DNA of 64,000 bases, taken from Halothiobacillaceae bacterium (GTDB lineage: Bacteria; Pseudomonadota; Gammaproteobacteria; Halothiobacillales; Halothiobacillaceae). Shown here piece by piece: positions 36,315 through 50,546 of this stretch. Positions within the stretch are counted from its first letter, which is position 1; each line of letters begins with the position of its first letter. The position numbers were made by a program, and so were the translations under genes. Location of the stretch: NCBI GenBank assembly GCA_006212015.1, contig SDAY01000001.1, positions 49,068 to 113,067 on the forward strand, written 5' to 3'. The notes beneath the pieces are model-generated. The model was not told the origin of the DNA. It did no database searches and saw nothing but the letters and a program-made list of their open reading frames with translations.

Positions 36315-36938
36315 ATGGGCCGCACCGTCAGCAGCCAGCGCTGGCTGCATGAACACTTTACCGATCCCTATGTGCAGCGTGCCCAGCGCGAGGGCTGGCG
36401 CTCGCGCGCCGTCTACAAGCTGATCGAGATGCAGGAAAAGGATCGCATCCTGCGTCCTGGTCAGGTCGTGGTCGATCTTGGCGCCGCGCCCGGCGGCTGG
36501 ACCCAGTACGTCTCCGGCCTGATGGGGGAGAGCGGCCACCTGTTCGCGCTCGACATCCTGCCGATGGATGGCTTCGCCGGGGTCGATTTCATTCAGGGTG
36601 ACTTCACCGAGCAGGCCGTGTTCGATCAGCTCCTTGCGCGGCTGGATGGGCGCACGGTCGATGTGGTCCTCTCGGACATGGCGCCGAACATGAGCGGGCA
36701 GGATTCGGTGGACCAGCCGCGCTCCATGTACCTTGCCGAGCTGGCCGAGGATTTCGCCCTTCGCGTGCTGGGGCCGCAGGGAACCTACCTTGTGAAGCTG
36801 TTCCAGGGGGCGGGCTTCGACGATTACATCCGGAACCTGCGCGGCAAGTTCGCCAGCGTGGCCATGCGCAAACCGGACGCATCACGCGGTCGTTCGCGCG
36901 AGGTCTATGCCCTGGCGCGGAACCCTCGCGTGCTATAG
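36315..36938 (+). CDS. rlmE: 23S rRNA (uridine2552-2'-O) methyltransferase
   Basis: [53 protein letters not shown]. Confidence 0.95.
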   Translation: MGRTVSSQRWLHEHFTDPYVQRAQREGWRSRAVYKLIEMQEKDRILRPGQVVVDLGAAPGGWTQYVSGLMGESGHLFALDILPMDGFAGVDFIQGDFTEQAVFDQLLARLDGRTVDVVLSDMAPNMSGQDSVDQPRSMYLAELAEDFALRVLGPQGTYLVKLFQGAGFDDYIRNLRGKFASVAMRKPDASRGRSREVYALARNPRVL

Positions 36939-36985
36939 TGCTCCAACCCCTTTACTCCCTTTTCTAGCCTGATCGAGGCCCAACC

Positions 36986-38923
<1,938 letters not shown>

Positions 38924-38925
38924 GT

Positions 38926-39762
38926 ATGGCGGCCTCCGATCTGCGGGGCTGGGTTCGCGCCCGGCCTCGCGTTTTGGGCATCCTCAACGTGACCCCCGAC
39001 TCCTTCTCGGACGGGGGGCGTTTTTTTGCCCGCGATGCGGCCCTGGCTCAGGCCGAGGCGATGATCGCGGATGGCGTCGACATGATCGATCTGGGGGCGG
39101 AGTCGACCCGCCCCGGTGCCGCTCAAGTCAGCGCCGCCGAGGAGCTGGATCGACTGGGGCCGGTGCTGGAGCGATTGCGTCATTCGTCCGTGCCGCTGTC
39201 CGTGGACACCAGCAAACCCGAGGTCATGCGCGAGGCGATCCGGCTTGGCGTGTCGATGATCAATGACGTGCGCGCCCTGCGCCTGCCCGGTGCGCTTGCC
39301 GTTGCGGCGAATTCCGGGGTGTCCGTCTGTCTCATGCACATGCATGGCGAGCCGGCGGACATGCAGGGCGCCCCGCACTATGATGACGTGGTTGCCGAGG
39401 TGACGGCATTCCTGCTCGACAGGGCAAGGGCATGTACGGACCTGGGCATGCCGGCATCCTCGATTGCCATCGACCCCGGTTTTGGCTTTGGCAAGACCTT
39501 CTTGCACAATCGCATGCTTTTACAGGCCTTGCCGCAGTTGGCAAGGCATGGGTTTCCAGTGTTGGCGGGCATGTCGCGCAAGCGCATGATCGGCGAGTTG
39601 ACCGCTGCGCCCAGTCCAAGGGATCGCGATGCCGGCTCTCTCGCGGCGCATGTCATGGCGCTTGATCGGGGCGCACGCATGCTTCGTGTGCATGCGGTCA
39701 AGCCGGCCGTCGATGCGGTCAATGTCTGGACTGGGTTGTTTGAAGGAGAGATGGACACATGA
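38926..39762 (+). CDS. folP: Dihydropteroate synthase
   Basis: [39 protein letters not shown]. Confidence 0.96.
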   Translation: MAASDLRGWVRARPRVLGILNVTPDSFSDGGRFFARDAALAQAEAMIADGVDMIDLGAESTRPGAAQVSAAEELDRLGPVLERLRHSSVPLSVDTSKPEVMREAIRLGVSMINDVRALRLPGALAVAANSGVSVCLMHMHGEPADMQGAPHYDDVVAEVTAFLLDRARACTDLGMPASSIAIDPGFGFGKTFLHNRMLLQALPQLARHGFPVLAGMSRKRMIGELTAAPSPRDRDAGSLAAHVMALDRGARMLRVHAVKPAVDAVNVWTGLFEGEMDT

Positions 39763-41096
39763 AGTACTTTGGCACCGATGGCATTCGCGGGCGTGTTGGG
39801 CAATGGCCCATGACCCCTGATTTCGCGCTCAAGCTCGGCTGGGCGGCAGGCAAGGCGCTCGCGGCTGACGGCTTTCGCAAGGTCGTGGTCGGCAAGGACA
39901 CGCGGATCTCCGGTTATATGTTCGAATCCGCGCTCGAAGCAGGTCTGATCGCGGCGGGTGTGGATGTGCGCCTGCTCGGGCCGATGCCGACGCCCGCGAT
40001 CGCCTACCTCACCCGTACCCTTCGCGCATCGGCGGGCATCGTCATCTCCGCGTCCCATAACCCGTTCGAAGATAACGGGGTCAAGTTCTTTGGTGCGGAG
40101 GGAAGCAAGCTCCCCGATGAGGTCGAACTGGCCATCGAGGCTCTGCTCGACGAGCCGCTCGAGGTCGTGCCTCCCGATCGGTTGGGGAAGGCCACGCGTA
40201 TTGACGATGCGGCGGGTCGCTACATCGAGTTCTGCAAGGCGACCTTGGCGCTCGGGACCAGTTTCGCCGGCTTGCGCGTCGTGCTCGATTGCGCGCATGG
40301 GGCAACCTATCACATCGCCCCCAAGGTATTTGCCGAGCTTGGCGCCGAGGTCGTGACCCTTGGGGTCGCGCCGGATGGCTTGAACATCAATGCCGATTGC
40401 GGATCGACCCACCCGCAGGCCTTGATCGACGCTGTGCGCATGCATGGGGCCGACATGGGCATCGCCTACGATGGAGATGGCGACCGCGTTGTCATGGTCG
40501 ATGAGTCCGGGGCGATTCTGGATGGCGACGACATCCTCTACGCCATCGTCCGCGACCGGGTGGAAACCGAGGGTTATGCCGGCGGGGTCGTGGGGACATT
40601 GATGAGCAACCTGGGGCTCGAGGTCGCGGTGCGTGAGCTTGGGCTTCCGTTTGAGCGGGCCAAGGTGGGCGATCGCCATGTCTCGGAAATGCTCCGCGCG
40701 CAGGGGTGGGCCTACGGTGGGGAGAGTTCGGGGCATATCCTCTGCCTCGATCGATCCGGCACGGGGGACGGCATCGTCTCGTCGCTTCAGGTGGTGGCCG
40801 CCATGCGGCGCAGGAATGAGCCATTGAGCGCGTTGCGAAACTCGATCATCAAATTCCCTCAGCTCATGCTCAATGTCCCACTGGCCCGCAAGGTCGAGCT
40901 GTCGAGCATGGAGGATGTCTGGCAGCATGTTCGTGCCATCGAGGCCGGGTTTGCCGGGCGTGGACGTGTCGTCCTGCGAGCCTCAGGCACCGAACCGCTG
41001 GTCAGGGTCATGGTGGAGAGTGATGACGCATCCAGGACGCTGGAGGCGGTCGAGAGCCTGGCTCAGATCGTGCGCGCGGCCGTGGGGCGGCTATAA
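39759..41096 (+). CDS. glmM: Phosphoglucosamine mutase
   Basis: [54 protein letters not shown]. Confidence 0.97.
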   Translation: MKYFGTDGIRGRVGQWPMTPDFALKLGWAAGKALAADGFRKVVVGKDTRISGYMFESALEAGLIAAGVDVRLLGPMPTPAIAYLTRTLRASAGIVISASHNPFEDNGVKFFGAEGSKLPDEVELAIEALLDEPLEVVPPDRLGKATRIDDAAGRYIEFCKATLALGTSFAGLRVVLDCAHGATYHIAPKVFAELGAEVVTLGVAPDGLNINADCGSTHPQALIDAVRMHGADMGIAYDGDGDRVVMVDESGAILDGDDILYAIVRDRVETEGYAGGVVGTLMSNLGLEVAVRELGLPFERAKVGDRHVSEMLRAQGWAYGGESSGHILCLDRSGTGDGIVSSLQVVAAMRRRNEPLSALRNSIIKFPQLMLNVPLARKVELSSMEDVWQHVRAIEAGFAGRGRVVLRASGTEPLVRVMVESDDASRTLEAVESLAQIVRAAVGRL

Positions 41097-41157
41097 GTGG
41101 ATTGATTTAAACCCCGCTGCAAAGTAATCTTGTCGGCCGACTCAATACCCCCTGAAC

Positions 41158-41928
41158 ATGCATATGCGTAAGCCGATCGTCGTTGGAAACTGGAAGATGA
41201 ATGGCCGCCAGGCAGGCGTAAACCAGCTCATCGCTGGTTTGCGTGAGGCGGCGGTCGGCCTTGCTGGCGTGGACATGGCGGTGTGTCCGCCTGTCATTTA
41301 TGTGCCGAGCGCGCTGAGTGGACTTGGCGGAAGCCCGGTCAAGGTGGGTGCCCAGGATGTCTCCTTGCATGGGCAGGATGGCGCCTACACCGGTGAGGTT
41401 TCCGCGGCCATGTTGGCCGATGTCGGTTGCACCTACGTCATCGTCGGACACTCCGAGCGTCGGGCCTTGTATGGTGAAACGGACGAGCAGGTGGCCATCA
41501 AGTTCGCCAATGCGCAACGTGAGGGTTTGTGCCCGATTCTTTGCGTGGGTGAAACCCTCGAAGAGCGCGAGCAGGGCGTGACCGAGTCCATCGTTGCCCA
41601 CCAGCTTGATGCCGTATTGTCCAAGGCCGGCATCGGGGCCTTTGATAGGGCGTTGATCGCCTATGAGCCCGTCTGGGCGATTGGCACGGGTCGCACGGCC
41701 ACGCCTGAGCAGGCGCAGGATGTCCATGCATTCATACGGGCGCGGCTCGCCTCGCATGACGCGGGTGTCGCCTCGCGCGTTCGCATTCAATATGGTGGCA
41801 GCATGAAGCCCGAAAATGCGGCCGAGCTTATGGCCATGCCGGATATCGATGGCGGCCTGATTGGTGGGGCGTCGCTCAAGGTGAATGATTTCATGACGAT
41901 TTGCCGTGCGGCAGGGGGTGGTGCATGA
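41158..41928 (+). CDS. tpiA: Triosephosphate isomerase
   Basis: VGNWKMNG; VGHSERR; AYEPVWAIGTGRTATPEQAQ. Confidence 0.97.
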   Translation: MHMRKPIVVGNWKMNGRQAGVNQLIAGLREAAVGLAGVDMAVCPPVIYVPSALSGLGGSPVKVGAQDVSLHGQDGAYTGEVSAAMLADVGCTYVIVGHSERRALYGETDEQVAIKFANAQREGLCPILCVGETLEEREQGVTESIVAHQLDAVLSKAGIGAFDRALIAYEPVWAIGTGRTATPEQAQDVHAFIRARLASHDAGVASRVRIQYGGSMKPENAAELMAMPDIDGGLIGGASLKVNDFMTICRAAGGGA

Positions 41929-42251
41929 CCGCGCTGCTTATGAGTTTTCACGTGTTGGTCGGGGTTGCGTTGATCGGCCTGATCCTGGTTCAGCATGGCA
42001 AGGGTGCCGATGCCGGCGCGGCCTTCGGAAGCGGTGCTTCATCCACCGTTTTTGGTGCGCGCGGTGCCGCGACTTTTCTTAGTCGTGTGACCGCCTGGCT
42101 GGTCGCGACTTTTTTCGTGACAAGTCTGCTGCTTGCGTATATTGTGACGTCCGCTCCGCATCGGGGCAGCGTTGTATCCTCGGATGTTCAGGTTGTCACA
42201 CAGCCCGTATCCGAGGAAAGCAGACCGGCGGATGTGCCGTCGGCAAAATGA
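41925..42251 (+). CDS. secG: Preprotein translocase subunit SecG
   Basis: VLVGVALIGLILVQHGKGADAGAAFGSGASSTVFGARGAATFLSR. Confidence 0.95.
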   Translation: MTALLMSFHVLVGVALIGLILVQHGKGADAGAAFGSGASSTVFGARGAATFLSRVTAWLVATFFVTSLLLAYIVTSAPHRGSVVSSDVQVVTQPVSEESRPADVPSAK

Positions 42252-42257
42252 GTCATC

Positions 42258-42342
42258 GCGGATGTGGTGGAATTGGTAGACACGCTATCTTGAGGGGGTA
42301 GTGTCGTAAGACGTGTGGGTTCGAGTCCCACCATCCGCACCA
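42258..42342 (+). tRNA. tRNA-Leu (anticodon GAG)
   Basis: gcggatgtggtggaattggtagacacgctatcttgagggggtagtgtcgtaagacgtgtgggttcgagtcccaccatccgcacca; class II arm, encoded CCA; anticodon arm CTATCTTGAGGGGGTAG. Confidence 0.95.
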
Positions 42343-42482
42343 ATTCAGAGCTTCGGGCAACCGGGGTTCAGTCGGTCTTCAGGGCCGAACATTAAAACAA
42401 TCATCACGATAGGGTGACGGCGAACCAAGTGCCCAAGGGCGCAAGGTTTTTACCCTGCCCGCAATCTGGAGGAGTAAGGCGC

Positions 42483-42839
42483 GTGCTCGAGAGCTACCTT
42501 CCTGTTTTGGTGTTCTTCGTGGTCGGCTTGGCATTCAGTGTTGCCATGCTTGCTGCAGGCTTTCTCTTGGCTCCCCGTCGTCCGGGAAAAGAAAAGGACT
42601 CGCCCTACGAGTGCGGCTTCGCTGCCTTCGAGGATTCGCGCATGAAGTTCGATGTGCGTTACTACCTCGTTGCCATTCTCTTCATCATCTTCGACCTCGA
42701 AATCGCTTTCTTGTTTCCCTGGGCCGTGGCCCTGGATGAGATCGGCACCTTTGGTCTGCTGGCCATGGGGCTGTTCCTCCTGATCCTGGTCGTCGGCTTC
42801 ATCTATGAGTGGAAGAAAGGGGCTCTGGAATGGGAATAG
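42483..42839 (+). CDS. nuoA: NADH-quinone oxidoreductase subunit A
   Basis: GTG start; [45 protein letters not shown]. Confidence 0.95.
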   Translation: MLESYLPVLVFFVVGLAFSVAMLAAGFLLAPRRPGKEKDSPYECGFAAFEDSRMKFDVRYYLVAILFIIFDLEIAFLFPWAVALDEIGTFGLLAMGLFLLILVVGFIYEWKKGALEWE

Positions 42840-43321
42840 AGGGCATGCTCGACAAGGGCTTTGTCACGACCTCCGCTGACAAGCTCATCAACTGGGCGCG
42901 TACCGGCTCGCTCTGGCCCATGACCTTCGGCCTGGCCTGCTGCGCGGTTGAGATGATGCACGCGGGCGCATCCCGTTACGACCTGGATCGTTTCGGTGTC
43001 GTGTTCCGTCCCAGTCCGCGCCAGTCGGACGTGATGATCGTGGCTGGAACGCTGGTCAACAAGATGGCCCCCGCCCTGCGCAAGGTCTATGACCAGATGC
43101 CCGAGCCGCGCTGGGTCATCTCCATGGGCTCCTGCGCCAACGGCGGCGGTTACTACCACTATTCCTACGCCGTGGTGCGCGGGTGTGACCGGATCGTGCC
43201 TGTTGACATCTATGTGCCAGGCTGCCCGCCGACTGCGGAAGCCCTGCTCTACGGCATCATCCAGTTGCAGAACAAGATCCGGCGCACCGATACCATCGCG
43301 CGCCAGCCTGTTGAGGCATGA
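42830..43321 (+). CDS. nuoB: NADH-quinone oxidoreductase subunit B
   Basis: [51 protein letters not shown]. Confidence 0.97.
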   Translation: MGIEGMLDKGFVTTSADKLINWARTGSLWPMTFGLACCAVEMMHAGASRYDLDRFGVVFRPSPRQSDVMIVAGTLVNKMAPALRKVYDQMPEPRWVISMGSCANGGGYYHYSYAVVRGCDRIVPVDIYVPGCPPTAEALLYGIIQLQNKIRRTDTIARQPVEA

Positions 43322-44040
43322 CCATGGCCAAGACGCTTGAGCAAATTCGTGGCGATATCCAGGCCCGCTTTCCAGGGCGCATCGCGGATATCGTGATTGA
43401 AAATGAAGAACTGACGGTCGAGCTCGCTCCCGAGGATCTTCCGCACGTCTGTGAAGTGCTGCGCTCGGATGTCGGCTTCAGCTACGAGCAGCTGGTCGAT
43501 CTCTGTGGTGTCGACTACAGCGACTATGGCAAGAGCGAATGGCTGACCGACGACAAGGTCTGCAAGGGTGGCTACAACCGGGGCGTGCAGGAGTCCACCG
43601 CAGGACGAATGAAGTTCGGCGATGATCTTCCGCTTGCGGGTTCCGACCGCCCGCGCTTTGCCGTGGTCTATCACCTGCTTTCCTACCGTCACAACACCCG
43701 TCTGCGGCTTCGTGTCTATTGCGCCGAGGAATCCCTGCCGGTCGTCCCGTCCGTGGTGGATATCTGGTCGGGCGCGAACTGGTTCGAGCGCGAGGCCTTC
43801 GACCTGTTCGGCATCCTGTTCGACGGTCATCCGGACCTGCGCCGCATCCTGACCGATTATGGTTTCGTCGGCCATCCGTTCCGCAAGGACTTCCCGCTCA
43901 TCGGTCATGTCGAGATGCGTTACGACGAGACCAAGGGCCGCGTCGTCTACGAGCCGGTCAGCATCGAGCCGCGCGTGCTCGTCCCGCGCGTGATCCGTCA
44001 CGACCACCGTTTCATCCTCTCTTCCCGGAAGAAGGGCTGA
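43318..44040 (+). CDS. nuoC: NADH-quinone oxidoreductase subunit C
   Basis: [42 protein letters not shown]. Confidence 0.97.
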   Translation: MTMAKTLEQIRGDIQARFPGRIADIVIENEELTVELAPEDLPHVCEVLRSDVGFSYEQLVDLCGVDYSDYGKSEWLTDDKVCKGGYNRGVQESTAGRMKFGDDLPLAGSDRPRFAVVYHLLSYRHNTRLRLRVYCAEESLPVVPSVVDIWSGANWFEREAFDLFGILFDGHPDLRRILTDYGFVGHPFRKDFPLIGHVEMRYDETKGRVVYEPVSIEPRVLVPRVIRHDHRFILSSRKKG

Positions 44041-44043
44041 CCC

Positions 44044-45297
44044 ATGCCGGAAATCGTCAACTACACCCTGAACTTCGGTCCCCAGCACCCCTCGGCGCAC
44101 GGCGTGCTGCGCCTGGTGCTGGAGCTGGACGGCGAGACCGTGGTCCGCGCCGACCCGCATATCGGCCTCCTGCACCGCGCGACCGAGAAGCTGGCCGAGA
44201 GCAAGCCGTACAACCAGAGCATCGGCTACATGGACCGTCTCGACTACGTGTCCATGATGTGCAACGAGCACGCCTATGTGATGGCGATGGAGAAGCTCGC
44301 CGGCATCCAGGTGCCGGAACGCGCCCTCTACATCCGCACCATGTTCGACGAGATCACCCGCATCCTGAACCACCTGCTGTGGCTCGGGGCGCACGCGCTC
44401 GACATCGGCGCCATGTCCGTCTTCCTCTACTGCTTCCGCGAGCGCGAGGACCTGGTGGACTGCTATGAGGCGGTCTCCGGCGCGCGCCTGCACGCGACCT
44501 ACTACCGCCCGGGCGGGGTCGCCCGCGACCTGCCGGATGCCATGCCGCAGTACAGCGCGTCCCAGTGGCACAGCGCCAAGGACGTCGCGCGCATGAACGA
44601 GGTGCGCCAGGGCTCCATGCTCGATTTCCTCGAGGATTTCGTTCAGCGCTTCCCGGCCCTGGTGGACGAATACGAGACCCTGCTGACCGACAACCGCATC
44701 TGGAAGCAGCGCACCGTGGGCATCGGCGTGGTGAGCCCCGAGCGCGCGCTGGCCATGGGCTTCACCGGTCCGATGGCGCGCGGTTCCGGCATCGAGTGGG
44801 ACCTGCGCAAGAAGCAGCCCTATGCGGTCTACGACAAGCTCGACTTCGACATCCCGGTGGGCGTGAACGGCGACTGCTACGACCGTTACCTGGTGCGTGT
44901 CGAGGAGATGCGCCAGTCGAACCGCATCGTCAAGCAGTGCATAGCTTGGCTGCGCAAGAACCCGGGGCCCGTGCTGACCCAGGATCACAAGTTCGCCCCG
45001 CCGCGCCGCGAGGAGATGAAGGCCGACATGGAGGCCCTCATCCACCACTTCAAGCTGTTCACCGAGGGTTTCTGCCTGCCGGAAGGCGAGGTGTATACCG
45101 CGGTCGAGCATCCCAAGGGCGAGTTCGGCATCTACCTGATCTCCGATGGCGCCAACAAGCCCTATCGTCTCAAGGTGCGCGCGCCGGGCTTCGCCCATAT
45201 GTCCGGTCTGGACGAGATGTCGCGTGGCCACATGATCGCCGACGTGGTCGCGATCATCGGCACCCAGGACATCGTGTTTGGTGAGGTGGATCGTTGA
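44044..45297 (+). CDS. nuoD: NADH-quinone oxidoreductase subunit D
   Basis: [34 protein letters not shown]. Confidence 0.97.
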   Translation: MPEIVNYTLNFGPQHPSAHGVLRLVLELDGETVVRADPHIGLLHRATEKLAESKPYNQSIGYMDRLDYVSMMCNEHAYVMAMEKLAGIQVPERALYIRTMFDEITRILNHLLWLGAHALDIGAMSVFLYCFREREDLVDCYEAVSGARLHATYYRPGGVARDLPDAMPQYSASQWHSAKDVARMNEVRQGSMLDFLEDFVQRFPALVDEYETLLTDNRIWKQRTVGIGVVSPERALAMGFTGPMARGSGIEWDLRKKQPYAVYDKLDFDIPVGVNGDCYDRYLVRVEEMRQSNRIVKQCIAWLRKNPGPVLTQDHKFAPPRREEMKADMEALIHHFKLFTEGFCLPEGEVYTAVEHPKGEFGIYLISDGANKPYRLKVRAPGFAHMSGLDEMSRGHMIADVVAIIGTQDIVFGEVDR

Positions 45298-45806
45298 TGA
45301 ATGCGCAAGAACGCGAACGCAAGATCGCTCTGCTGAGCGAGGAAGCCCGAGCCGATATCGAGCACTGGCTCGCCAAGTATCCGGCCGACCGGCGTCAGTC
45401 GGCGCTGCTGGCCGCGCTGCGTGCCGTCCAGCACCAGAATCACGGCTATCTGACCACCGAACTGATGGACGCCATTGCGGCCTATCTCGGCATCCCCGAG
45501 ATTGCCGTCTATGAAGTGGCCACCTTCTATTCGATGTTCGAGACCAAGCCCGCGGGTCGCCACAGCATCTCCGTCTGCACCAACATCTCCTGCTGGCTGA
45601 TGGGCTCCGACCGCATCGTCGGGCATGTCGAGAACAAGCTGGGCATCAAGACCGGCGAGAGCACCCCGGATGGCAAGTTCTTCCTCAAGTGCGAGGAGGA
45701 GTGTCTGGCCGCCTGTGACGGCGGCCCGATGATGCAGGTCGATCATGTGTACTACGAGCGTCTCACCCCCGAAAAGGTGGACGAGATCCTCGACAAGCTG
45801 GATTAA
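45294..45806 (+). CDS. nuoE: NADH-quinone oxidoreductase subunit E
   Basis: 2Fe-2S motif VCTNISC...[16 protein letters not shown]. Confidence 0.96.
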   Translation: MMNAQERERKIALLSEEARADIEHWLAKYPADRRQSALLAALRAVQHQNHGYLTTELMDAIAAYLGIPEIAVYEVATFYSMFETKPAGRHSISVCTNISCWLMGSDRIVGHVENKLGIKTGESTPDGKFFLKCEEECLAACDGGPMMQVDHVYYERLTPEKVDEILDKLD

Positions 45807-45810
45807 GCGA

Positions 45811-47097
45811 ATGTCCGTTCAGGTTTGTTTTGCAACCCGCCAGTTTGAAGACCCGTGGAGTCTTGAGAGCTACCTCAAGTCCGGTGGCTATCAGTCCTGG
45901 CGCAAGGTCCTCGCCGAGAAGACCGATCCCGCGGTCATCATCGAGGAACTCAAGGCCTCCAACCTGCGCGGCCGCGGCGGCGCCGGGTTCCCGACGGGCC
46001 TGAAGTGGAGCTTCATGCCGCGCAATGCGCCGGGGCAGAAGTACATCGTCTGCAATTCCGACGAGTCCGAGCCGGGCACGGCCAAGGATCGCCAGATCCT
46101 GCTGAACAACCCGCACGCGCTGGTCGAGGGCATGGCGATCGCCGGCTACACCATCGGCGCGACGGTCGGCTACAACTACATGCGCGGCGAGTTCATGGAC
46201 CTGCCGTTCCAGCGCTTCGAGCAGGCCTTGAAAGAGGCCTATGAGCTTGGACTCCTGGGCAGGAATATCCAGGGGTCGGGCATCGACATGGACCTGTACG
46301 GTTCGCTCGGCGCGGGCGCCTATATCTGCGGCGAGGAAACCGCCCTGCTCGAATCGCTGGAAGGCAAGAGGGGGCAGCCGCGCTTCAAGCCGCCTTTCCC
46401 GGCCAACTTCGGCCTGTACGGCCGTCCGACCACCATCAACAACACCGAGACCCTGTCTTCCGTGCCGGCCATCATGCGCAACGGTGGCAAGTGGTTCGCG
46501 GATCTCGGTGTGCCCAACAGCGGCGGCACCAAGATGTTTTCCGTGTCCGGGCATGTGAACAAGCCAGGCGTGTTCGAGATCCCGATGGGCACCCCCTTCG
46601 CCGACCTGCTGGCCATGGCGGGCGGGGTTCGCACTGGGCGCAAGCTCAAGGCCGTCATCCCGGGCGGATCATCCGTCCCTGTGGTTCCGGGGGATGTCAT
46701 GCTGCAGGTCAAGATGGATTACGACTCGCTCGCAAAGTCAGGGAGCTATCTGGGTTCCGGGGGGCTGATCGTGATGGATGACAGCACCTGCATGGTCAAG
46801 GCGCTGCGTCGCATTTCGCGCTTCTACTTCTCGGAGTCCTGCGGACAGTGCACGCCTTGCCGCGAGGGCACCGGCTGGCTGTATCGCATGCTGTCGCGTA
46901 TCGTCGAGGGCAAGGGTCAGATGTCCGACCTGCAGCGTCTGGACGACGTGGCCAGCAAGATCGAGGGACGCACCATCTGCGCCCTGGGCGATGCCGCCGC
47001 CATGCCGGTGCGCAGTTTCCTCAAGCATTTCCGTCCGGAATTCGAGTATTACATTGAGCACGGCCATAGCCAGGTCGATGCGCGGGCCACCCGCTAA
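45811..47097 (+). CDS. nuoF: NADH-quinone oxidoreductase subunit F
   Basis: [48 protein letters not shown]. Confidence 0.97.
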   Translation: MSVQVCFATRQFEDPWSLESYLKSGGYQSWRKVLAEKTDPAVIIEELKASNLRGRGGAGFPTGLKWSFMPRNAPGQKYIVCNSDESEPGTAKDRQILLNNPHALVEGMAIAGYTIGATVGYNYMRGEFMDLPFQRFEQALKEAYELGLLGRNIQGSGIDMDLYGSLGAGAYICGEETALLESLEGKRGQPRFKPPFPANFGLYGRPTTINNTETLSSVPAIMRNGGKWFADLGVPNSGGTKMFSVSGHVNKPGVFEIPMGTPFADLLAMAGGVRTGRKLKAVIPGGSSVPVVPGDVMLQVKMDYDSLAKSGSYLGSGGLIVMDDSTCMVKALRRISRFYFSESCGQCTPCREGTGWLYRMLSRIVEGKGQMSDLQRLDDVASKIEGRTICALGDAAAMPVRSFLKHFRPEFEYYIEHGHSQVDARATR

Positions 47098-47116
47098 GGG
47101 TCAGCAGGAAGAACCG

Positions 47117-49474
47117 ATGAGCGAAGATCTGATCACCATTGAGGTTGATGGCCAGCGTCTGCAGGGGCGGCAGGGCGACATGCTGATCGAGGTCACCGAT
47201 GCCGCCGGGATTCATATCCCGCGCTTCTGTTACCACCGCAAGCTGTCCGTGGCCGCCAACTGCCGCATGTGCCTGGTCGAGGTCGAGCGTGCGCCCAAGA
47301 CCTTGCCGGCCTGTGCCACGCCGATCAGCGAAGGCATGCGCGTATTCACCAAGTCGCCCAAGGCCATCGCGGCCCAGCGCGCGACCATGGAGTTCCTGCT
47401 CATCAACCACCCGCTGGATTGCCCGGTCTGCGATCAGGGCGGCGAGTGCGAGCTGCAGGACGTGGCCATGGGTTATGGCGACGGCGTGGGCCAGTACTCC
47501 GAGACCAAGCGCGTGGTGAAGGACAAGGACATCGGCCCGCTGATCGCCACCGACATGACCCGCTGCATCCATTGCACCCGCTGCGTGCGCTTTGGCGACG
47601 AGATCGCCGGACTGCGCGAGCTGGGCGCCACCGGTCGCAGCGAGTTCATGGAGATCGGCACCTATATCGAAAAGGCCGTGAGCTCCGAAATCTCGGGCAA
47701 CGTGATCGACCTCTGCCCGGTGGGCGCGCTGACCGCCAAGCCCTCGCGTTACCAGTTCCGCCCGTGGGAGCTGGCCCAGCAACCCGCCATCGCCCCGCAC
47801 GATGGCCTGGGCTCGAACATCTACATGCACACCCGCGAAGGCGAGGTGATGCGCGTCGTGCCGCGTGAGAACGAGGCAGTCAATGAAGTCTGGCTGTCGG
47901 ATCGTGATCGATTCAGCTACGTTGGCATCGGCAGCGAGGATAGGCTGACGTCCCCGATGATCCGTGTCGGCCCGCATTGGCGCGAAGCCAGCTGGGACGA
48001 GGCGCTCGAACTTGCCGCGAAGGGCATGCGCGCGGCGGGGGCCGAGCTGAACACCCTGGTTGCGCCCCATGCCACCCTCGAGGAGATCTACCTGGCACAG
48101 AAGATCACCCGCGGGCTCGGTTCCTCGAACATCGATCACCGCGTCCGCCAGCGCGACTTCCGGGATCAGGACGCATTGCCGGCCATGCCATGGCTTGGCC
48201 ATGATCTGGCCGAGCTTGACTCGATGCAGGCCGTGCTCGTCATTGGCAGCCATATCCGTCACGAGCAGCCCCTGCTTGCCCAGCGACTGCGCAAGGCGGC
48301 GCTCTCCGGGGCGAAGATCAGCTTCGTCAATCAGGCCGCCTTTCCGCAAACCTACAAGGTCCATGCGCAACTGGCCTCGGGCGAGGCCGGCATGCTCGAT
48401 GCGCTCGCCGCCATCCTTGCCGCGCTCAAGCCGGAAGGGCTTAGCGGCGCCGTCGCGAACCTGGTTCATGCCGCTGAGGTTGGCGATGAGCATCGGGCCA
48501 TCGCAGCCTCGCTCAAACAGTCCAAGCGCTCCGGCATCTATCTTGGCGCGCTGGCGCATGCGCATGCCAATCTGTCGATCATCCGCCAGCTTGCACATGC
48601 CATGGCCATGGCGACTGGCTCCAGGCTTGGTGAGATGGCAGCCCATGGCAACAGCGCGGGTGCGTGGATTGCCGGTGCCGTCCCCCATCGCCTGCCGGCC
48701 GGCAAGCCGGCGGATGGCCCCAGGGGCAGGCATGCCATCGATATCCTCAGTCATGCAGGGAGGGCCAACCTTCTCGTCGGCCTGGAGCCGGAACGCGACA
48801 CCCTGGTCGGTGGCAAGGCGCTCTCGATGCTTGCCCAGGCTGATTGCAACGTCGTCCTGACGGCATTCATCACGGAAAGCATGAAGTCCTACGCGCATGT
48901 CATCCTGCCGATGGCCTCCTTTGCCGAAACCTCCGGGACCTATGTGAATACCGAAGGGCGCTGGCAGGGGATGCGCGGCATTGCTCGACCGGTCGGTGAA
49001 TCGCGTCCGGGCTGGAAGATTCTTCGCGTGCTCGGAAATCTTCTCAATCTTGATGGCTTCGATTACATCAGTTCTGAAGACGTGCGTGACGAACTCCGCA
49101 GCGCGTGCGGTGAGCTCAAGCTGGAGTCCACGGTAAGCAAGGCTGAGATGCATCCGCTGGTCAACGCCGATACCGACGGGATGGAACGCATCGGCGGTGT
49201 CTCCATGTATGCACATGACGCGCTGGTTCGCCGCTCCACTGCACTTCAGCAGACGGCTGATGCCGTGGTTGCGGTGCGTATGCATCCCGACGCCATCGAA
49301 CGACAGGGCCTCGTTTCCGCCAGCGTTGTGCGAATTGGGGTCGGTGAGGTCCAGGTCGAACTCCCGTTGCTTGCCGACGAGGGCATGCCTTCGGCGTCGG
49401 TGTGGGTGCCCTACGGGGCCGAGCAGACCATGGCCCTGGGCGATGCGCTTCATGTCCAGGTTCGAGGGGTGTAA
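47117..49474 (+). CDS. nuoG: NADH-quinone oxidoreductase subunit G
   Basis: N-terminal 2Fe-2S/4Fe-4S ferredoxin motifs (CRMCLVEVE, CPVCDQGGECELQD, CIHCTRCVRFGDE); ATG 47117. Confidence 0.96.
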   Translation: MSEDLITIEVDGQRLQGRQGDMLIEVTDAAGIHIPRFCYHRKLSVAANCRMCLVEVERAPKTLPACATPISEGMRVFTKSPKAIAAQRATMEFLLINHPLDCPVCDQGGECELQDVAMGYGDGVGQYSETKRVVKDKDIGPLIATDMTRCIHCTRCVRFGDEIAGLRELGATGRSEFMEIGTYIEKAVSSEISGNVIDLCPVGALTAKPSRYQFRPWELAQQPAIAPHDGLGSNIYMHTREGEVMRVVPRENEAVNEVWLSDRDRFSYVGIGSEDRLTSPMIRVGPHWREASWDEALELAAKGMRAAGAELNTLVAPHATLEEIYLAQKITRGLGSSNIDHRVRQRDFRDQDALPAMPWLGHDLAELDSMQAVLVIGSHIRHEQPLLAQRLRKAALSGAKISFVNQAAFPQTYKVHAQLASGEAGMLDALAAILAALKPEGLSGAVANLVHAAEVGDEHRAIAASLKQSKRSGIYLGALAHAHANLSIIRQLAHAMAMATGSRLGEMAAHGNSAGAWIAGAVPHRLPAGKPADGPRGRHAIDILSHAGRANLLVGLEPERDTLVGGKALSMLAQADCNVVLTAFITESMKSYAHVILPMASFAETSGTYVNTEGRWQGMRGIARPVGESRPGWKILRVLGNLLNLDGFDYISSEDVRDELRSACGELKLESTVSKAEMHPLVNADTDGMERIGGVSMYAHDALVRRSTALQQTADAVVAVRMHPDAIERQGLVSASVVRIGVGEVQVELPLLADEGMPSASVWVPYGAEQTMALGDALHVQVRGV

Positions 49475-49477
49475 TCC

Positions 49478-50533
49478 ATGACCGAATTCCTTGCCCCGTT
49501 CCTGAACCTGTTTCCCGAAGCCATGCGGGACGTGGTCCTGATCCTGATCCAGAGCCTGATCGTGATCCTGCCGCTGACCGGTGCGGTCGCCTACCTGACC
49601 CTTGCCGAGCGCAAGGTCATCGGCTACATGCAGGTGCGCATTGGCCCGAACCGCGTGGGCCCGCGCGGCGCCTTCCAGCCGCTGGCCGACATGGTCAAGC
49701 TGGTTTTCAAGGAGATCATCGTCCCGAGCCAGGCCAACAAGTTCATCTTCTTCGCCTCGCCGATCATCATCCTGATGGCCGCGCTGGTGTCATGGGTCGT
49801 GGTGCCCTTTGATGACGGCTGGGTCATCGCCGACATCAATGCCGGTCTGCTGTACGTGCTCGCCCTGGGTGCGGCCGGTGTGTACGGGGTGATCCTTGCG
49901 GGCTGGGCCTCGAACTCCAAGTATGCATTGCTGGGCGGCATGCGCTCCGCGGCCCACAAGATTGCCTATGAACTGGCGATGGGCTTTGCCCTGGTCGGGG
50001 TGCTGATGGCAAGCCAGAGCCTCAACCTGCAGGAGATCGTGCGCGGACAGGATGGCGGCATCTTCAACTGGTACTGGCTGCCGCTGCTGCCCATGTTCCT
50101 GGTCTACTTCATTTCAGGCGTGGCCGAAACGAACCGCGCGCCCTTCGACATCGCGGAAGGTGAATCCGAGATCGTGGCCGGCTTCCATGTCGAATATTCG
50201 GGCATGGGCTTTGCCATGTTCATGCTGGCCGAATACGCCAGCATGATCCTGATTTCCGCGCTGACCGCGATCATGTTCCTTGGCGGCTGGTTGTCGCCGT
50301 TCCAGGGGACCTTCCTTGAGAGTGCCTTCGCCTGGATCCCGGGCATCCTCTGGATGTTCGCCAAGATCAGCATCCTGCTGTTCCTTTTCCTGTGGTTCCG
50401 TGCCACCTTCCCGCGCTACCGCTATGACCAGATCATGCGTCTGGGCTGGAAGGTCTTCATCCCGCTGACCATCCTCTGGATCGTCGTCGAGGGCGTGGCC
50501 GTGTACTTCAAGCTTGGCCCCTGGTTTGCGTGA
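49478..50533 (+). CDS. nuoH: NADH-quinone oxidoreductase subunit H
   Basis: [59 protein letters not shown]. Confidence 0.97.
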   Translation: MTEFLAPFLNLFPEAMRDVVLILIQSLIVILPLTGAVAYLTLAERKVIGYMQVRIGPNRVGPRGAFQPLADMVKLVFKEIIVPSQANKFIFFASPIIILMAALVSWVVVPFDDGWVIADINAGLLYVLALGAAGVYGVILAGWASNSKYALLGGMRSAAHKIAYELAMGFALVGVLMASQSLNLQEIVRGQDGGIFNWYWLPLLPMFLVYFISGVAETNRAPFDIAEGESEIVAGFHVEYSGMGFAMFMLAEYASMILISALTAIMFLGGWLSPFQGTFLESAFAWIPGILWMFAKISILLFLFLWFRATFPRYRYDQIMRLGWKVFIPLTILWIVVEGVAVYFKLGPWFA

Positions 50534-50546
50534 CGGAGCCCAACCC

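Noticed and set aside
43249-45231. 660-aa minus-strand ORF (and similar at 47021-49453)
   Set aside because: Antisense to nuoC/nuoD and nuoG respectively; the nuo frames are unambiguous
46778-47116. Extended nuoG ORF from 46778 as a possible fusion
   Set aside because: Overlaps the 3' end of nuoF out of frame; ATG 47117 gives normal NuoG N-terminus
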